A stretch of DNA of 64,000 bases from Rhizobium sp. 11515TR (GCF_002277895.1 NZ_CP022998.1:3081501-3145500), one strand, 5' to 3'; numbered from the stretch's first letter, positions 20,537-30,735 are shown. Numbers and translations are program-made. The notes: generated by a model not told the origin, from the letters alone.

Positions 20537-22417
20537 TCACCGGTTGATGAATTCCGAAATCACGGCAAGGAACGCATCCCCATAGCGGTCCAGCTTCGAT
20601 TGGCCGACGCCCGAAATCCCCAGAAGGTCCCTGTGATTCCTCGGCCGCTCTGTCGCAAAGGCGATCAGTGTCGTATCCGGAAAAACGACATAGGGCGGCA
20701 CGCCCAATTCCTTGGCGATCCGGGTGCGCTCGGCCCGCAGCGCATCGAAGAGAAGCTGGTCTTCGCCGGCAAGACCGTGAGCCTGCTTCTCCGGTCGCCC
20801 CGCCTTCTTGCCGCGACGGCCCGTTTCAGGCCGATCCTTACGAAAGAAGACCTGCCGTTCGCGCTTGAAAACAGCCCTCGCCTGCTCCTCGAGCTTCATG
20901 GCACCGAAGGCCGTGTGGTCGATGCTGATGAACCCGTTTGCCAGCAATTGCCGGAAGATCGATTGCCAGGTGCGGGCGGGAATGTCCTTGCCTGCACCGA
21001 AAACCGGCATGTCGACGTGGCCGAAGCGCTCAGTCTTCTCGTTGACTGTGCCGATCAGCACATCGATGACATGGCCGGTGCCGAAACGCTCGCCGGTACG
21101 ATAGACGGCAGCGAGCGCCTTGATCGCCGCTTCCGTCCCATCCCAAGTTTCGACAGGCTTGAGGCAGGTATCGCAATTGCCGCAACCGCCGCCATGCGCC
21201 TCACCGAAATGCGCGAGGATCGACTGCCGCCGGCAGCCCGCCGTCTCGCAGATCGCAAGCAAAGCATTGAGCTTCGCACGTTCCACCCGCTTGATTTCCT
21301 CGGATGCGGCGCCCTCGTCGATCATCCGCCCGCGCTGGATGACATCGGCCATACCATAAGCCATCCAGGCATTGGAGGGTAACCCATCGCGCCCGGCGCG
21401 ACCCGTCTCCTGATAATAAGCCTCCACCGAACCCGGCAGATCGAGATGCGCGACATAGCGCACATTCGGCTTGTCGATGCCCATGCCGAAGGCGACCGTC
21501 GCCACAAGGCACAGGTCTTCCTCTTTCAAGAAGGCATCCTGATTGGCGTCACGAAGCGCCCGATCCATGCCGGCATGATAGGAAAGCGCACGGATGCCCT
21601 GCCCGTTCAGCCACTCCGCCGTGTCCTCGACCTTGGCACGCGAGAGGCAATAGACGATGCCGCTATCGCCGCGATGGCCGTCGAGAAAACGCAGCAATTG
21701 CTGGCGCGGCTGATCGCGCTCGACAATCTCGTAGGTGATGTTCGGGCGATCGAAACTGGTGGTGAAGACCTTGGCATCGCCGAGCGCCAGCCGCTCTATG
21801 ATGTCGTCGCGGGTATGCGGATCGGCCGTTGCCGTCAGCGCGATGCGCGGCACGCCGGGAAAAAGCTCGGCAAGTCTGCCGAGATCGCGATATTCCGGCC
21901 TGAAATCATGGCCCCATTGGGAGACGCAATGCGCCTCGTCGATCGCGAAAAGCGCGATCTTCGCTCTGCCGAGCATCTGGCAGAAGCCTTCCGTCGCAAT
22001 GCGTTCCGGCGTCACGTAGAGCAGATCGAGCTTGCCGGCGGAAATGGCGCGATAGACATCACTAGCCTCCTCGCGCGACAGGGAGGAGTTCAGGGCTGCG
22101 GCCCGGATGCCGAGCTGCTTCATCGCCTCCACCTGATCGCGCATCAAGGCGATCAGCGGCGAGACGACGATGCCGATACCATCGCGGCAAAGCGCGGGGA
22201 TCTGGAAGCATAGCGACTTGCCGGCACCAGTCGGAAACAGCACGACCGCATCGCCGCCGGAAACGACATGCTCGACCACCTGCTGTTGCTTGCCGCGAAA
22301 GGCGGAATAGCCATAGACGCGTTTCAGGACATCAAGCGGCGCCGGCGCACCGGTATGCTCACCGAACAAAGCGTCGTCTACGGAAAATCGCGGCTCTTGT
22401 CTTTCAGGCTGAGGCAT
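20537..22417 (-). CDS. recQ: ATP-dependent DNA helicase RecQ
   Basis: 3'-to-5' superfamily 2 helicase, 626 residues, used in recombination and replication repair. Walker A is FPTGAGKS (61-68) and the DEAH box is at 160-163 in [18 protein letters not shown]. Later helicase motifs include [16 protein letters not shown] and [11 protein letters not shown] zinc-binding domain with [12 protein letters not shown] and CGNCDTC follows, then a winged helix. The last 75 residues form an HRDC domain ([21 protein letters not shown]). It starts seven bases after the dnaG stop and is probably co-transcribed with dnaG. Confidence 0.97.
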   Translation of the reverse strand: MPQPERQEPRFSVDDALFGEHTGAPAPLDVLKRVYGYSAFRGKQQQVVEHVVSGGDAVVLFPTGAGKSLCFQIPALCRDGIGIVVSPLIALMRDQVEAMKQLGIRAAALNSSLSREEASDVYRAISAGKLDLLYVTPERIATEGFCQMLGRAKIALFAIDEAHCVSQWGHDFRPEYRDLGRLAELFPGVPRIALTATADPHTRDDIIERLALGDAKVFTTSFDRPNITYEIVERDQPRQQLLRFLDGHRGDSGIVYCLSRAKVEDTAEWLNGQGIRALSYHAGMDRALRDANQDAFLKEEDLCLVATVAFGMGIDKPNVRYVAHLDLPGSVEAYYQETGRAGRDGLPSNAWMAYGMADVIQRGRMIDEGAASEEIKRVERAKLNALLAICETAGCRRQSILAHFGEAHGGGCGNCDTCLKPVETWDGTEAAIKALAAVYRTGERFGTGHVIDVLIGTVNEKTERFGHVDMPVFGAGKDIPARTWQSIFRQLLANGFISIDHTAFGAMKLEEQARAVFKRERQVFFRKDRPETGRRGKKAGRPEKQAHGLAGEDQLLFDALRAERTRIAKELGVPPYVVFPDTTLIAFATERPRNHRDLLGISGVGQSKLDRYGDAFLAVISEFINR

Positions 22418-22424
22418 CTATTCC

Positions 22425-24410
22425 CTATTTTCCAGCGGCACCTTTGACGCGGCCGGAGAGCACGCCGAAGCCATCGATGATCGCTTCCTGATTTTCCAGA
22501 CGCAGCGCCTCGAGTTGCACTTCCTGCAAGGCGCGAATCAACGGCTCGATCGCTTCACCGTCGCCTTCTTCAGTTGCCTCTGCAATAGCGCCCTCCAGCT
22601 CGATCTTATGCCAGCGCAATGCTTTCGAACGCTTGTGGAGCGCGAGCGCCTGGCGATACCCCTCGCGCGCATCCTCCATGGCGGCCTCCTCGGTCGCCGT
22701 CCACAGGCGGGCATTACGAATCTGCTGCTCCAAACCCTTCAGCAAGGCGCCGAAATCCTGTTCTTCCAATTGCTCAACCAGTCGCTCGCGAACGAGCTGA
22801 GGCCCGACCAGAGTTGCGGCCACCCCGAGAACCGCGGACCAGAGCCGCTGGAGTTCACGGCTGTCATAATCGATCGCGGCAATCTCGTCATATTCGTCCT
22901 GCAGCAGCGCCGGATGGTTGACGATGGTCAGGGCGAGCACGCTTTCGCGAAGGCTCGGAATATCCTGATGTCCCTTGATCATGGCCGAGCGCTGCAGGCG
23001 ATCGGATGCCGTCATTGCCATTGCGGCCCCGGTACGTGCCTGTCCACCACGACCTGCAAAGTTGCGGCTATTGCTGTCACGGGAAAAACCACGCCCCTGC
23101 CGGCCGCCCCGCTGGAACTGCGGCTGGAACAGCCCGTTCAGCCGCTCGCGCATATTCTGCTGATAATGGCGGCGCACATCTTCATCGCCGATGACCGAAA
23201 CAATGCGCCGCAACCGCGCTTCCAGTTCCGCCCGCGCCTCAGGCGTTTCGAAGGTGCCACTCCCGGCCTCCCTCGCCCATATCAGATCGGCCAGCGGCTT
23301 TGCCTGCGCCAGTACCTTGTCAAACGGCGCGCGCCCATCCTGCCGCACGAGATCGTCAGGATCCTTGCCATCGGGCAGCAGCGCAAAACGCACAGTCCGG
23401 TTCGGCTTGATATGCGGCAGTGCCAGATCGGCGGCGCGATTGGCGGCGCGGATGCCGGCGCCATCGCCATCGAAGCAAAGCACCGGTTCCGGCGTCATCT
23501 TCCAGAGGAGATCGAGCTGGCTCTCCGTCAGCGCCGTGCCGAGCGGCGCAACCGCATTCTCCACGCCGGCCTGATGCAGCGCGATTACATCCATATAGCC
23601 TTCGACTGCTATAATGGTGCCGGCGCCGTCGGCACCTTGAGCAGCGCGGCGGGCGCGAGTGAAATTGTAGAGCACGTTGCCCTTGTGAAAAAGCTCCGTC
23701 TCGTTGGAATTCAGATATTTCGCCGGTGCATCCGGCGACATGGCGCGGCCGCCAAAGGCGATCACCTTTTCTCTGGAAGAGAGAATCGGAAACATGATGC
23801 GGTCGCGAAACCGGTCATAGGAAACCGGCACGTTCTCGTGCACCACGAGGCCGCAGGCCTCCATCTGCTCCTTCAGCACGCCCTTGCTGGCAAGATGCTC
23901 TTTCAGCGCGTTGCGGCTATCGGGCGAATATCCCAGGCGGAACGTTTCGATGGTGCGGCCGCTGAGGCCGCGGTCGCGCAGGTAAGCTCGCGCTCGTGCG
24001 CCGTTGGCCGTCTGCAACTGATCCTGAAAGAACTGAGTCGCTATCTCCATGACATCGAGCAGCGACGTGCGTTCCTTCTCGCGCTTCGCCTCCATCGGAT
24101 CGGCAACGGGCATCGGAACGCCTGCCATGTCGGCGATCTGCTGCACGGCCTCCGGAAAGCTCAAGCCTTCCAATTCGGTGAGAAAGCGGAAATGATCGCC
24201 CGTCACACCGCAGCCGAAGCAGTGATAACGCCCCTTCCGATCCTCGCAGTGGAAGCTCGGCGACTTCTCGCCGTGGAAGGGGCAGCAGGCCCAGTAATCG
24301 CCGCGCGGCACATTGGTTTTACGCCGATCCCAAGTCACACGACGACCGATCACGTCCGAAATCAAGACGCGGTCGCGAATCTCGTCGAGAAACGTACTGG
24401 AAAATCGCAT
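22425..24410 (-). CDS. dnaG: DNA primase
   Basis: Synthesises RNA primers at the replication fork. The 661-residue protein is longer than the E. coli enzyme, as usual in alphaproteobacteria. The zinc-finger domain has CPFH at 43-46 and CFGC at 64-67. The RNA polymerase core includes a TOPRIM fold with EGYMDVIAL and the acidic FDGDGAGIRA. An Arg/Gly-rich linker (about 430-460) precedes the C-terminal helicase-binding domain. It is the first gene of a likely dnaG-recQ operon. Confidence 0.97.
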   Translation of the reverse strand: MRFSSTFLDEIRDRVLISDVIGRRVTWDRRKTNVPRGDYWACCPFHGEKSPSFHCEDRKGRYHCFGCGVTGDHFRFLTELEGLSFPEAVQQIADMAGVPMPVADPMEAKREKERTSLLDVMEIATQFFQDQLQTANGARARAYLRDRGLSGRTIETFRLGYSPDSRNALKEHLASKGVLKEQMEACGLVVHENVPVSYDRFRDRIMFPILSSREKVIAFGGRAMSPDAPAKYLNSNETELFHKGNVLYNFTRARRAAQGADGAGTIIAVEGYMDVIALHQAGVENAVAPLGTALTESQLDLLWKMTPEPVLCFDGDGAGIRAANRAADLALPHIKPNRTVRFALLPDGKDPDDLVRQDGRAPFDKVLAQAKPLADLIWAREAGSGTFETPEARAELEARLRRIVSVIGDEDVRRHYQQNMRERLNGLFQPQFQRGGRQGRGFSRDSNSRNFAGRGGQARTGAAMAMTASDRLQRSAMIKGHQDIPSLRESVLALTIVNHPALLQDEYDEIAAIDYDSRELQRLWSAVLGVAATLVGPQLVRERLVEQLEEQDFGALLKGLEQQIRNARLWTATEEAAMEDAREGYRQALALHKRSKALRWHKIELEGAIAEATEEGDGEAIEPLIRALQEVQLEALRLENQEAIIDGFGVLSGRVKGAAGK

Positions 24411-24979
24411 GGCTACCTCTGGCTCATCCCATATAAACAGGAATGCCGGGCATTGCCACGACGACCCGACCGCCTCCCACGCTATTCACAGCCCTTTGTC
24501 GGCGATTGCATTTTCGCCCGTCGATCACAACTCCGTGAACGCGGCGACACATTTATCCGCATTCGCGTCGAAATCCATGATTGCGTTTGACAGGCTTGAA
24601 ACGCTCAAAAATCGCTTCGGCGTGACCGAAACTGGTAGGATCATGTCCATAGGAGTAACTATTTCGTCCGCGAAAATTCGCGAAAAAGCAAAGGCTTGCA
24701 CAGCCTATAGTCGACAAACGCGAACAAGAGCACCGCCATGAACAATCAATGCCTGCAAAGCAACCGCGCTCGCGCGACACTCTCTGACGGCGCATTTGCG
24801 GCAAGGTTTGTAAGCCAAACATTATTTTTTTGTAATTTGATTGTTCGTGTGCGCCGCAATAGCGTTCTTCTCACAGGGCGAGACAAGCCGGCGAAGAAAC
24901 TTCTTTGCGACGCGACATGCCGAGACGCCCTGACGAACCGAGAGCCACCAGGTACGGGCTTTCAGTTTAGGAGAGGGAA
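24411..24979. other. Intergenic region between dnaG and a small exported protein
   Basis: About 570 bases between two divergent genes. It should hold the dnaG promoter on the left and that of the small secreted protein on the right. A perfect palindrome GCGAAAATTCGC lies near 24669-24681. The stretch 24810-24850 is AT-rich (TTATTTTTTTGTAATTTG). Possible frames here have no ribosome-binding site. No RNA gene is recognised. Confidence 0.45.
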
Positions 24980-25213
24980 ATGCGCATTCTGATCGTACCA
25001 TTGGCAGCAGCAGCCATCTTCGCCACTGCGACCTACAGTTCGGCCACGATGGACAGCGGCGCCAGCGAAAAGAATGTGCTCTATGCCGGTGCGGGATATC
25101 AGTTGCCGGCGAATATGAAAGTTCCTGCCCTTACGGCAGGTGTAAAGGTTCAAATGTCCGAACTGCCGCCGCCGGCATTGGCTTTGCCCCAGCAGATCAG
25201 GATTTTCAGATAA
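24980..25213 (+). CDS. Small exported protein of unknown function
   Basis: A 77-residue protein with a strong ribosome-binding site (AGGAGAGG) five bases before the ATG. Residues 1-22 form a signal peptide (MRILIVPLAAAAIFATATYSS). The mature part is about 55 residues, without cysteines, ending QQIRIFR. No family is recognised. A perfect 13-bp hairpin ends the gene 11 bases after the stop, which supports a discrete expressed unit. Confidence 0.6.
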   Translation: MRILIVPLAAAAIFATATYSSATMDSGASEKNVLYAGAGYQLPANMKVPALTAGVKVQMSELPPPALALPQQIRIFR

Positions 25214-25224
25214 GTTCAGCAGAT

Positions 25225-25271
25225 ACTCAGGTGGGGCACCATCCCTACCCCCGGCGCCGCCCCACCTGAGT
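25225..25271 (+). terminator. Hairpin after the small exported protein
   Basis: ACTCAGGTGGGGC pairs perfectly with GCCCCACCTGAGT over a 21-base loop, starting 11 bases after the stop. The T-tract after it is weak (TGCCTTTG), so it may also act as a 3' stabiliser. Confidence 0.65.
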
Positions 25272-25335
25272 GCCTTTGCAAAAGACGTTTGATTTTTGGG
25301 CCCCACCCTGCGTCATCGAACGTCAGCAAAGCGCA

Positions 25336-25368
25336 AGAAGGCAGGAGCTCCCCCAGCTCCTGCCTTCT
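25336..25368 (+). terminator. Strong second hairpin with T-tract
   Basis: AGAAGGCAGGAGCT and AGCTCCTGCCTTCT form a perfect 14-bp stem with a five-base C loop, followed by CTAATTTTGGG. This is a better intrinsic terminator than the one before it. It lies about 120 bases past the nearest stop codon, which raises the chance of a short transcript ending here. Confidence 0.7.
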
Positions 25369-25562
25369 CTAATTTTGGGCCATCTCAATTTCACGACAAC
25401 ACGAGCATTGAACACAAGCTGCGGACCATCTTTGGTTCGTCGCCGCGAGTATCTTGACGCAACGACATCGATCGATATCTTTTATTATCTATGTATATGC
25501 GATCTTAGTAATTATCTCGTCAGACAATTTGAAACTTTGTTCAGTTGATCGGAGACGGTTGC

Positions 25563-26465
25563 ATGTCTTTATCCGCGAAGGAACTTGTTCAAGACCCAAA
25601 ATTTTTCACGGAAATCCTCGATTATACACGAGAGATTATATCCACTTATGATGAGAATCAGCGCGTATGCTCTGTCTTTGCTTCGCAGCAACGCTGGCTG
25701 ATGGCGCTTGCCGGCTTCGCCCTTTATTGCGGCGGCATCGACGGAGAACCGCCCGGCATTCATGCCAATCGCTTCGCCAACTATATCGTCGAACACGAAA
25801 TCGCCAGCCACAACACCGCGCTCAGCTTCATTCAGGAGATGCTGGCTTTCGGTTTCCTGCGCTATCTGCCGGTCACCAGCGACAGGCGCACGCGGCCGAT
25901 GCAGCCCACGGAAGAGGCCGCAATGCAGCTTGCGAAATGGATGAGCATCCATCTTTCCGTGCTGGATCGATTGGATGGCGGCAAGCGCAACGCCCTGTTC
26001 AGCAAAAAACCGGAGCTCATTGGTCTGCTACAGCCCCCGATCTCGGTCGGCATCATAGAAAATGACGACCTGCGCAATCCAGGAGAAACGTTCGATCTGT
26101 TCACCGGGGCAAATTCAGGCGGCATCATCATGGATTATCTGATCTCTCGCATCGTCACGATCAACACGACGACTCAGAAAGCGGTCATCGGGCCGGTGGC
26201 CTTTACGGATATCTGCAACCGGTTTCTCATCTCCAGGACCAATGCAAAGCGGCTCATGAATAAGGCCATAAATATGCAAAGTGTCGGATGGACGGGATCG
26301 CCGGGACGGAGCCAGCTTTGGCTCTCCACCGCTTTCATCGAGGAATATCGGAACTATCAGGCGGGGAAGCTCGCCATCATAGACGCCGCCTGGCAAACTG
26401 TCCTCGGCACGCGGCCAGTCGGCGTGCCGAGGGTGAAACAGAGTTTTACTTCAGCAGTTCCTTAA
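25563..26465 (+). CDS. Hypothetical protein, possibly winged-helix DNA-binding
   Basis: A 300-residue protein not recognised by me. The start at 25563 is set by GGAG nine bases upstream; the frame opens 18 bases earlier without a site. It is soluble, with mixed helices. Segments such as MQPTEEAAMQLAKWMSIHLSVLDRL and ICNRFLISRTNAKRLMNKAINMQSVGW look like two winged-helix-type units (the second after FTDICNRFLISRTNAKRL), as in MarR-like regulators. The leader is AT-rich compared with neighbours. Its last 20 bases overlap the 3' end of the convergent yqeY gene. Confidence 0.65.
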   Translation: MSLSAKELVQDPKFFTEILDYTREIISTYDENQRVCSVFASQQRWLMALAGFALYCGGIDGEPPGIHANRFANYIVEHEIASHNTALSFIQEMLAFGFLRYLPVTSDRRTRPMQPTEEAAMQLAKWMSIHLSVLDRLDGGKRNALFSKKPELIGLLQPPISVGIIENDDLRNPGETFDLFTGANSGGIIMDYLISRIVTINTTTQKAVIGPVAFTDICNRFLISRTNAKRLMNKAINMQSVGWTGSPGRSQLWLSTAFIEEYRNYQAGKLAIIDAAWQTVLGTRPVGVPRVKQSFTSAVP

Positions 26466-26898
26466 GGATGGCCGAAGCTTTTGCGAAATCCATCTGGCCG
26501 GCATAGCGCTCGCGCAGGGCGGCCACACACTTGCCCATATCCTTCAGGCTCTGCGCGCCGAGCTCTGCGACAATCGCAACGCAGATCTCGCGCACCTTTT
26601 CTTCGGAAAGCTGCTCGGGCATGAAGCCCTGGATGACTGCAATCTCTTCGCGCTCCTTGTCGGCGAGCTCCGGGCGGCCGCCGTCGATGTAGATCTTCAC
26701 CGATTCCTCGCGCTGCTTGATCATCTTGGCGAGCAGCTGCAGGATTTCATCCTCGCTCGCCTGTTCCTTGCCGAGACCGCGATTGGCGATGTCCTTGTCC
26801 TTGATCGCAGCAAGGATGAGACGGACGGTCGAAAGCCTCGCCGTATCCTTCGCCTTCATGGCGTCCTTCTGGGCATTGGAAAGGGTTTCGCGGATCAT
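26446..26898 (-). CDS. yqeY: GatB/YqeY domain protein
   Basis: A 150-residue YqeY protein resembling the tail domain of the GatB amidotransferase subunit. It starts MIRETLSNAQKDAMKAKD and has LSTVRLILAAIKDKDI near 22-37, then GFMPEQLSEEKVREI and MGKCVAALRERYAGQMDFAKAS at the C-terminus, all typical. GatB-related YqeY proteins may bind tRNA, but their role is not settled. It is divergent from carA, a pairing seen in related genomes as I recall. Confidence 0.9.
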   Translation of the reverse strand: MIRETLSNAQKDAMKAKDTARLSTVRLILAAIKDKDIANRGLGKEQASEDEILQLLAKMIKQREESVKIYIDGGRPELADKEREEIAVIQGFMPEQLSEEKVREICVAIVAELGAQSLKDMGKCVAALRERYAGQMDFAKASAILKELLK

Positions 26899-27191
26899 GT
26901 CTCTAAACTCCTTGAAGCAGGCCGGCGACGATCGCCCCGGCCACTTATGTCATGTTGCTGTCTCTTAAACCAACAGTGCCGATCAACGCAATTGCGCCCG
27001 CGAGCCCGAATTCCCTATCAGGAAAGCGAAAGCGCGCATTGACCGGCTCGCCTTGTTTAGCTATGTCCATCACCTGCACATTAGATCGATATGAAGATCT
27101 CAAGCCGCGACCTCGGTCGACGGCTGCACCTTGCTACAAACATGGCGGAACCGCCGGTCTCTTCAAGGCCGCGCCCGACGCCGGAAACGGG

Positions 27192-28406
27192 ATGACTATG
27201 ACCGCCACAGCCCCATGGACCACTGAAAAGCCGACCGCCCTCCTCGTTCTCGCGGATGGCACTGTGATCGAAGGCAAGGGTATCGGCGCGACCGGCAAGG
27301 TCCAGGCCGAAGTCTGCTTCAACACAGCGCTGACGGGTTATGAAGAGATCCTGACCGACCCCTCTTATCTCGGCCAGATTGTCACCTTCACCTTCCCGCA
27401 TATCGGCAATGTCGGCACCAACGATGAAGATATCGAAGACCTGACGCCGGCCGCCCGCCACGGTGCCGTCGGCGTCATCTTCAAGGCCGATATCACCGAT
27501 CCCTCGAACTACCGCGCCGCCAAGCACCTCGACCAGTGGCTGAAAGCGCGCGGCATCATCGGTCTCTGCGGCATCGACACCCGTGCGCTGACCGCCTGGA
27601 TCCGCGAGAACGGCATGCCGAATGGCGTGATCGCTCACGATCCGAACGGCGTCTTCGACATCGAGCAGCTGAAGGCGGACGCCAAGGCGTGGAGCGGTCT
27701 CGAAGGTCTCGATCTCGCCAAGGTCGCCTCCTCCGGTCAGTCCTCGCAATGGGCGCAGACGCCCTGGGTCTGGAACGAAGGCTATGGCGAACTCGGCGCC
27801 GATGACGCCAAATACCATGTCGTCTGCCTCGATTACGGCGTCAAGCGCAACATCCTGCGCCTGTTCGCCGGCCTCGATTGCAAGGTCACGGTCCTGCCGG
27901 CAACCGCATCGACAGACGAAGTCCTTGGACTGAAGCCGGATGGCATCTTCCTGTCCAACGGCCCCGGCGATCCGGCTGCGACGGGCGAATATGCCGTACC
28001 GGTCATCAAGGACCTGCTGAAGACCGAAATCCCGCTCTTCGGCATCTGCCTCGGCCATCAGATGCTCGGTCTGGCGCTCGGCGCCAAAACTGCAAAAATG
28101 CACCAGGGCCATCACGGCGCCAACCATCCTGTGAAGGACCACACGACGGGCAAGGTCGAGATCGTCTCGATGAACCACGGCTTCGCAGTCGACTCCAACT
28201 CACTGCCGGACGGCGTTGAGGAGACTCATATTTCGCTCTTCGACGGCAGCAATTGCGGCCTGCGCGTATCGGGCAAGCCGGTCTTCTCGGTGCAGCATCA
28301 CCCGGAAGCGTCGCCCGGCCCGCAGGACAGCCACTATCTTTTCCGCCGCTTCATCAACCTAGTGCGCGAGAAGAAGGGCGAGAAAGCCCTGGCCGAACGC
28401 GCCTGA
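27192..28406 (+). CDS. carA: Carbamoyl-phosphate synthase small (glutaminase) chain
   Basis: Releases ammonia from glutamine for carbamoyl phosphate, feeding arginine and pyrimidine synthesis. The 404-residue length with a start at 27192 matches the family; the reading frame to 26952 adds unrelated sequence. The N-terminal CPSase small-chain domain (about 15-150) contains TGYEEILTDPSY and GLCGIDTRALT. The C-terminal class I glutaminase has the nucleophile Cys in FGICLGHQ and the catalytic HPE of VQHHPEASPGPQ. carB lies 8.4 kb downstream rather than adjacent. Confidence 0.97.
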   Translation: MTMTATAPWTTEKPTALLVLADGTVIEGKGIGATGKVQAEVCFNTALTGYEEILTDPSYLGQIVTFTFPHIGNVGTNDEDIEDLTPAARHGAVGVIFKADITDPSNYRAAKHLDQWLKARGIIGLCGIDTRALTAWIRENGMPNGVIAHDPNGVFDIEQLKADAKAWSGLEGLDLAKVASSGQSSQWAQTPWVWNEGYGELGADDAKYHVVCLDYGVKRNILRLFAGLDCKVTVLPATASTDEVLGLKPDGIFLSNGPGDPAATGEYAVPVIKDLLKTEIPLFGICLGHQMLGLALGAKTAKMHQGHHGANHPVKDHTTGKVEIVSMNHGFAVDSNSLPDGVEETHISLFDGSNCGLRVSGKPVFSVQHHPEASPGPQDSHYLFRRFINLVREKKGEKALAERA

Positions 28407-28433
28407 TAAAGCCGACGACCATCCAATCGCATG

Positions 28434-28473
28434 AGAAAGCCTCGGATTGGTGCCAATCCGAGGCTTTCTTTTT
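28434..28473 (+). terminator. Rho-independent terminator of carA
   Basis: AGAAAGCCTCGGATTGG is followed after two bases by its exact complement, then TTTTTG. It begins 27 bases after the carA stop and separates it from the convergent EVE gene. Confidence 0.93.
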
Positions 28474-28524
28474 GTGCGTCAACTTGGGAGGTTTCTCGTC
28501 ACATATGTTCATGCTTGCCGGAGC

Positions 28525-29097
28525 TCAGGCTTGCATGCGGCGCTGCTTCACCACTTCAAGCTCGCTCATCAGGATTTCCTCGAGGAACTCGAAATCCGAC
28601 TGCCCGAATTCAACGAGGCCGAATCTCAGCTTGTAACCCCAATTCTTGTCCTGGGTGAAATCAAGCCAGCCCAAGAGAGGACGGAGCGGCTGTTCGGGCG
28701 CATCAAGCCAATCCACATCCTTGCGATAAGCTTTTCCGCAACCCATCTCGGCTAGGTAAGGCTCACCCTCACGCACAAAACCGATGGCAGTGAAGCTCTG
28801 AAAGCCATCCCTCTCGCCCATTTTGACAGACGGCGAATAGTAGACGATGCCGTCGCCCGGCTTGATCCGCATCAAAGGGGCTCGCCTGCCATGGTTTACC
28901 TGCATGAAGCCTTGTTCGCGCCCAATGCGCACATGCTCGGCACTGGCCACCGCCAGCCAGTAGGACTTCTGCTCCGGCTCCGGCCGTCGGGATGAGGTGT
29001 TGGCGTGTGGCAGGAGGCGTACGGCCGCCCCCCGATTGGTCTGATCGTCCCGCGGGAAAAGCGCGGCATCGTTGCGATTGCTTGCCTTGAATAACAT
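28525..29097 (-). CDS. EVE domain protein
   Basis: A 190-residue protein whose residues about 50-185 form an EVE domain ([15 protein letters not shown], then [17 protein letters not shown] and FTAIGFV), related to PUA/YTH folds that bind modified nucleic acids. The start at 29097 is chosen because GGGAG lies seven bases upstream, whereas the ATG two codons earlier touches it. Free-standing EVE proteins are sometimes linked to modified-base or antiviral functions, but the flanking genes give no such context here. Confidence 0.83.
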   Translation of the reverse strand: MLFKASNRNDAALFPRDDQTNRGAAVRLLPHANTSSRRPEPEQKSYWLAVASAEHVRIGREQGFMQVNHGRRAPLMRIKPGDGIVYYSPSVKMGERDGFQSFTAIGFVREGEPYLAEMGCGKAYRKDVDWLDAPEQPLRPLLGWLDFTQDKNWGYKLRFGLVEFGQSDFEFLEEILMSELEVVKQRRMQA

Positions 29098-29189
29098 GGT
29101 CATCTCCCGTCTTTGGTATGTCACCAATATAGACGACCATGCTGTCAAGTTTTGTCAGTAGTCTCGCAACGCAACGAAGGCTGCCGCTA

Positions 29190-30587
29190 TCAGGCGGCAG
29201 CCTTCTCCGCCCGCACGAGAATGTAGAACCGGGCGCAAAGCATCGCCGCCGCAGAAGCAAGGCCGAGCAGGAAGCCGAACCAGATGCCGATCCCGCCAAA
29301 GCCTAGCGGAAACGCCAGCAGCCAGGCGAGGAAGAAGCCGATCGGCCAATAGGCGATCAGCGCCAGGATCATCGGCACGCGCGCATCCTTCAGACCGCGC
29401 AGCAGGCCGCTCGCAATCGCCTGCAGCCCATCGACGAGCTGGAAGAAGCCGGCGACGACAATCAGCGGTGCGGCAAAGGCAAGCACCTGCGGCGCCTCGG
29501 CCGAATGGACGTCAAGGAACCAGCTTGCCAGCCAGGATGGCACGGTTGCAAACAGGATGCTGCCGCAAACCGCAATGCAGCTCGAAACGATAAGCACCAC
29601 GATGGCCGCACGCTTCAGGCCGAAATGATCGCCCTGCCCGTGCGCGACGCCGACGCGCACGGTCGCCGCCTGGCTGAGACCGAGCGGGATCATGAAGGCG
29701 ATCGAAGCCCACTGCAGCGCGATACCGTGGGCGGCAAGCTCGATCGTGCCGATCTGGCCCATCAGCAGCGATGCCGCCGTGAACAGGCTGACCTCCGCCA
29801 GAACCGTCACACCGATGGGAAAGCCGAGCCGGATGACATCCCACAAAGCATGCCAGTCGGGCCGCCAGAATCGCGCAAATATCTCGTAGCGCCGCGTTTC
29901 CTGGTGGGCCTGCACATAACCAACGATGAAGAGCAAACCGGCCGTCTGCACGGCGACCGAGACAATAGCCGCACCATGCAGGCCCATGGCCGGCAGGCCA
30001 AAATGGCCAAGCACCAGGATATAGGCCAACACGGCATTCATCACCAACATGGCGATGGTGACTTTGAGGATGATGCCGGCACGACCGATAGCGCTCACCA
30101 GCGCCCGGATGACATTGTAGAGCAGGCCCGGCAATACGGCGAAGTGGCCGATGTCAATATAGCCGCTCGCCAATTTCGCGACGTCAGGCTTTTGTCCGGC
30201 CGCCAGCAAAATCTCTTCGGAATAGAAGAAAGCCGGCTGCGCCAACAGCCAATAGGCCGTTACGACCCACAGACCCATGCGCAGCGCACGGCGCACCGAG
30301 GTAACGTCGCCTCTGCCATAGGCTTGCGCCACCAGCGGCATGACCGCGATGGAAAAGCCTGAACCGAAAACCAGGATTGTGAACAGGAACTGCGCGGAAA
30401 GCACCATCGCCGCCAGCTGCTCGGCGCCGAGCCGGCCGACGATCATAACGTCCGTGGTGTTGATACCGAGCTGCGCCAATTGCGCACCGATCAGCGGAAT
30501 GCCCAGCGCAAGCGTTGCGCGAACATGTGCAGACCACGAATTATCATTGTCATGCGCGTAAGGGCGCGCAGGTGCCGGCATATCCAT
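29190..30587 (-). CDS. MATE family efflux transporter
   Basis: A 465-residue inner-membrane drug/cation antiporter of the NorM type with 12 hydrophobic segments in two six-helix halves. The early helix motif GIPLIGAQLAQLGINTTDVMIVGRLG and the corresponding second-half start GFPIGVTVLAEVSLFTAASLLMG are diagnostic. It is downstream of the Tet-type MFS gene in the same direction, with a 148-base gap, so the two exporters may or may not share a transcript. Confidence 0.92.
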   Translation of the reverse strand: MDMPAPARPYAHDNDNSWSAHVRATLALGIPLIGAQLAQLGINTTDVMIVGRLGAEQLAAMVLSAQFLFTILVFGSGFSIAVMPLVAQAYGRGDVTSVRRALRMGLWVVTAYWLLAQPAFFYSEEILLAAGQKPDVAKLASGYIDIGHFAVLPGLLYNVIRALVSAIGRAGIILKVTIAMLVMNAVLAYILVLGHFGLPAMGLHGAAIVSVAVQTAGLLFIVGYVQAHQETRRYEIFARFWRPDWHALWDVIRLGFPIGVTVLAEVSLFTAASLLMGQIGTIELAAHGIALQWASIAFMIPLGLSQAATVRVGVAHGQGDHFGLKRAAIVVLIVSSCIAVCGSILFATVPSWLASWFLDVHSAEAPQVLAFAAPLIVVAGFFQLVDGLQAIASGLLRGLKDARVPMILALIAYWPIGFFLAWLLAFPLGFGGIGIWFGFLLGLASAAAMLCARFYILVRAEKAAA

Positions 30588-30704
30588 AGCGAAGACTCGA
30601 TCTTTTGAATCGCGCGAACCGCCCTACCCAAGGGTGCGCGAGCCCGTCGCATTAACGCAACCTAGGTTAAAAAGCCAGCAAACAAGCCCATGATGCTAAA
30701 GAAT

Positions 30705-30731
30705 TCATCAGAACATCAAAATATCTGATGA
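30705..30731. repeat. Inverted repeat between two exporter genes
   Basis: TCATCAG and CTGATGA are separated by 13 AT-rich bases, five bases past the stop of the Tet-type exporter. Read leftward it could be a weak terminator, or an operator for the MATE gene. Confidence 0.4.
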
Positions 30732-30735
30732 TATT

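Larger units (their letters stand above)
25214..25562. other. Intergenic region with two hairpins and an AT-rich promoter zone
   Basis: The 349-base gap holds two perfect hairpins (25225-25271 and 25336-25368, listed separately). From about 25440 to 25540 the base composition turns clearly AT-rich (for example CTTTTATTATCTATG) before the next gene. No coding frame with a ribosome-binding site is present. Confidence 0.6.

Noticed and set aside
22515-24590. 691-codon plus-strand frame opposite dnaG
   Set aside because: Shadow of dnaG, with odd composition and no recognisable domain.
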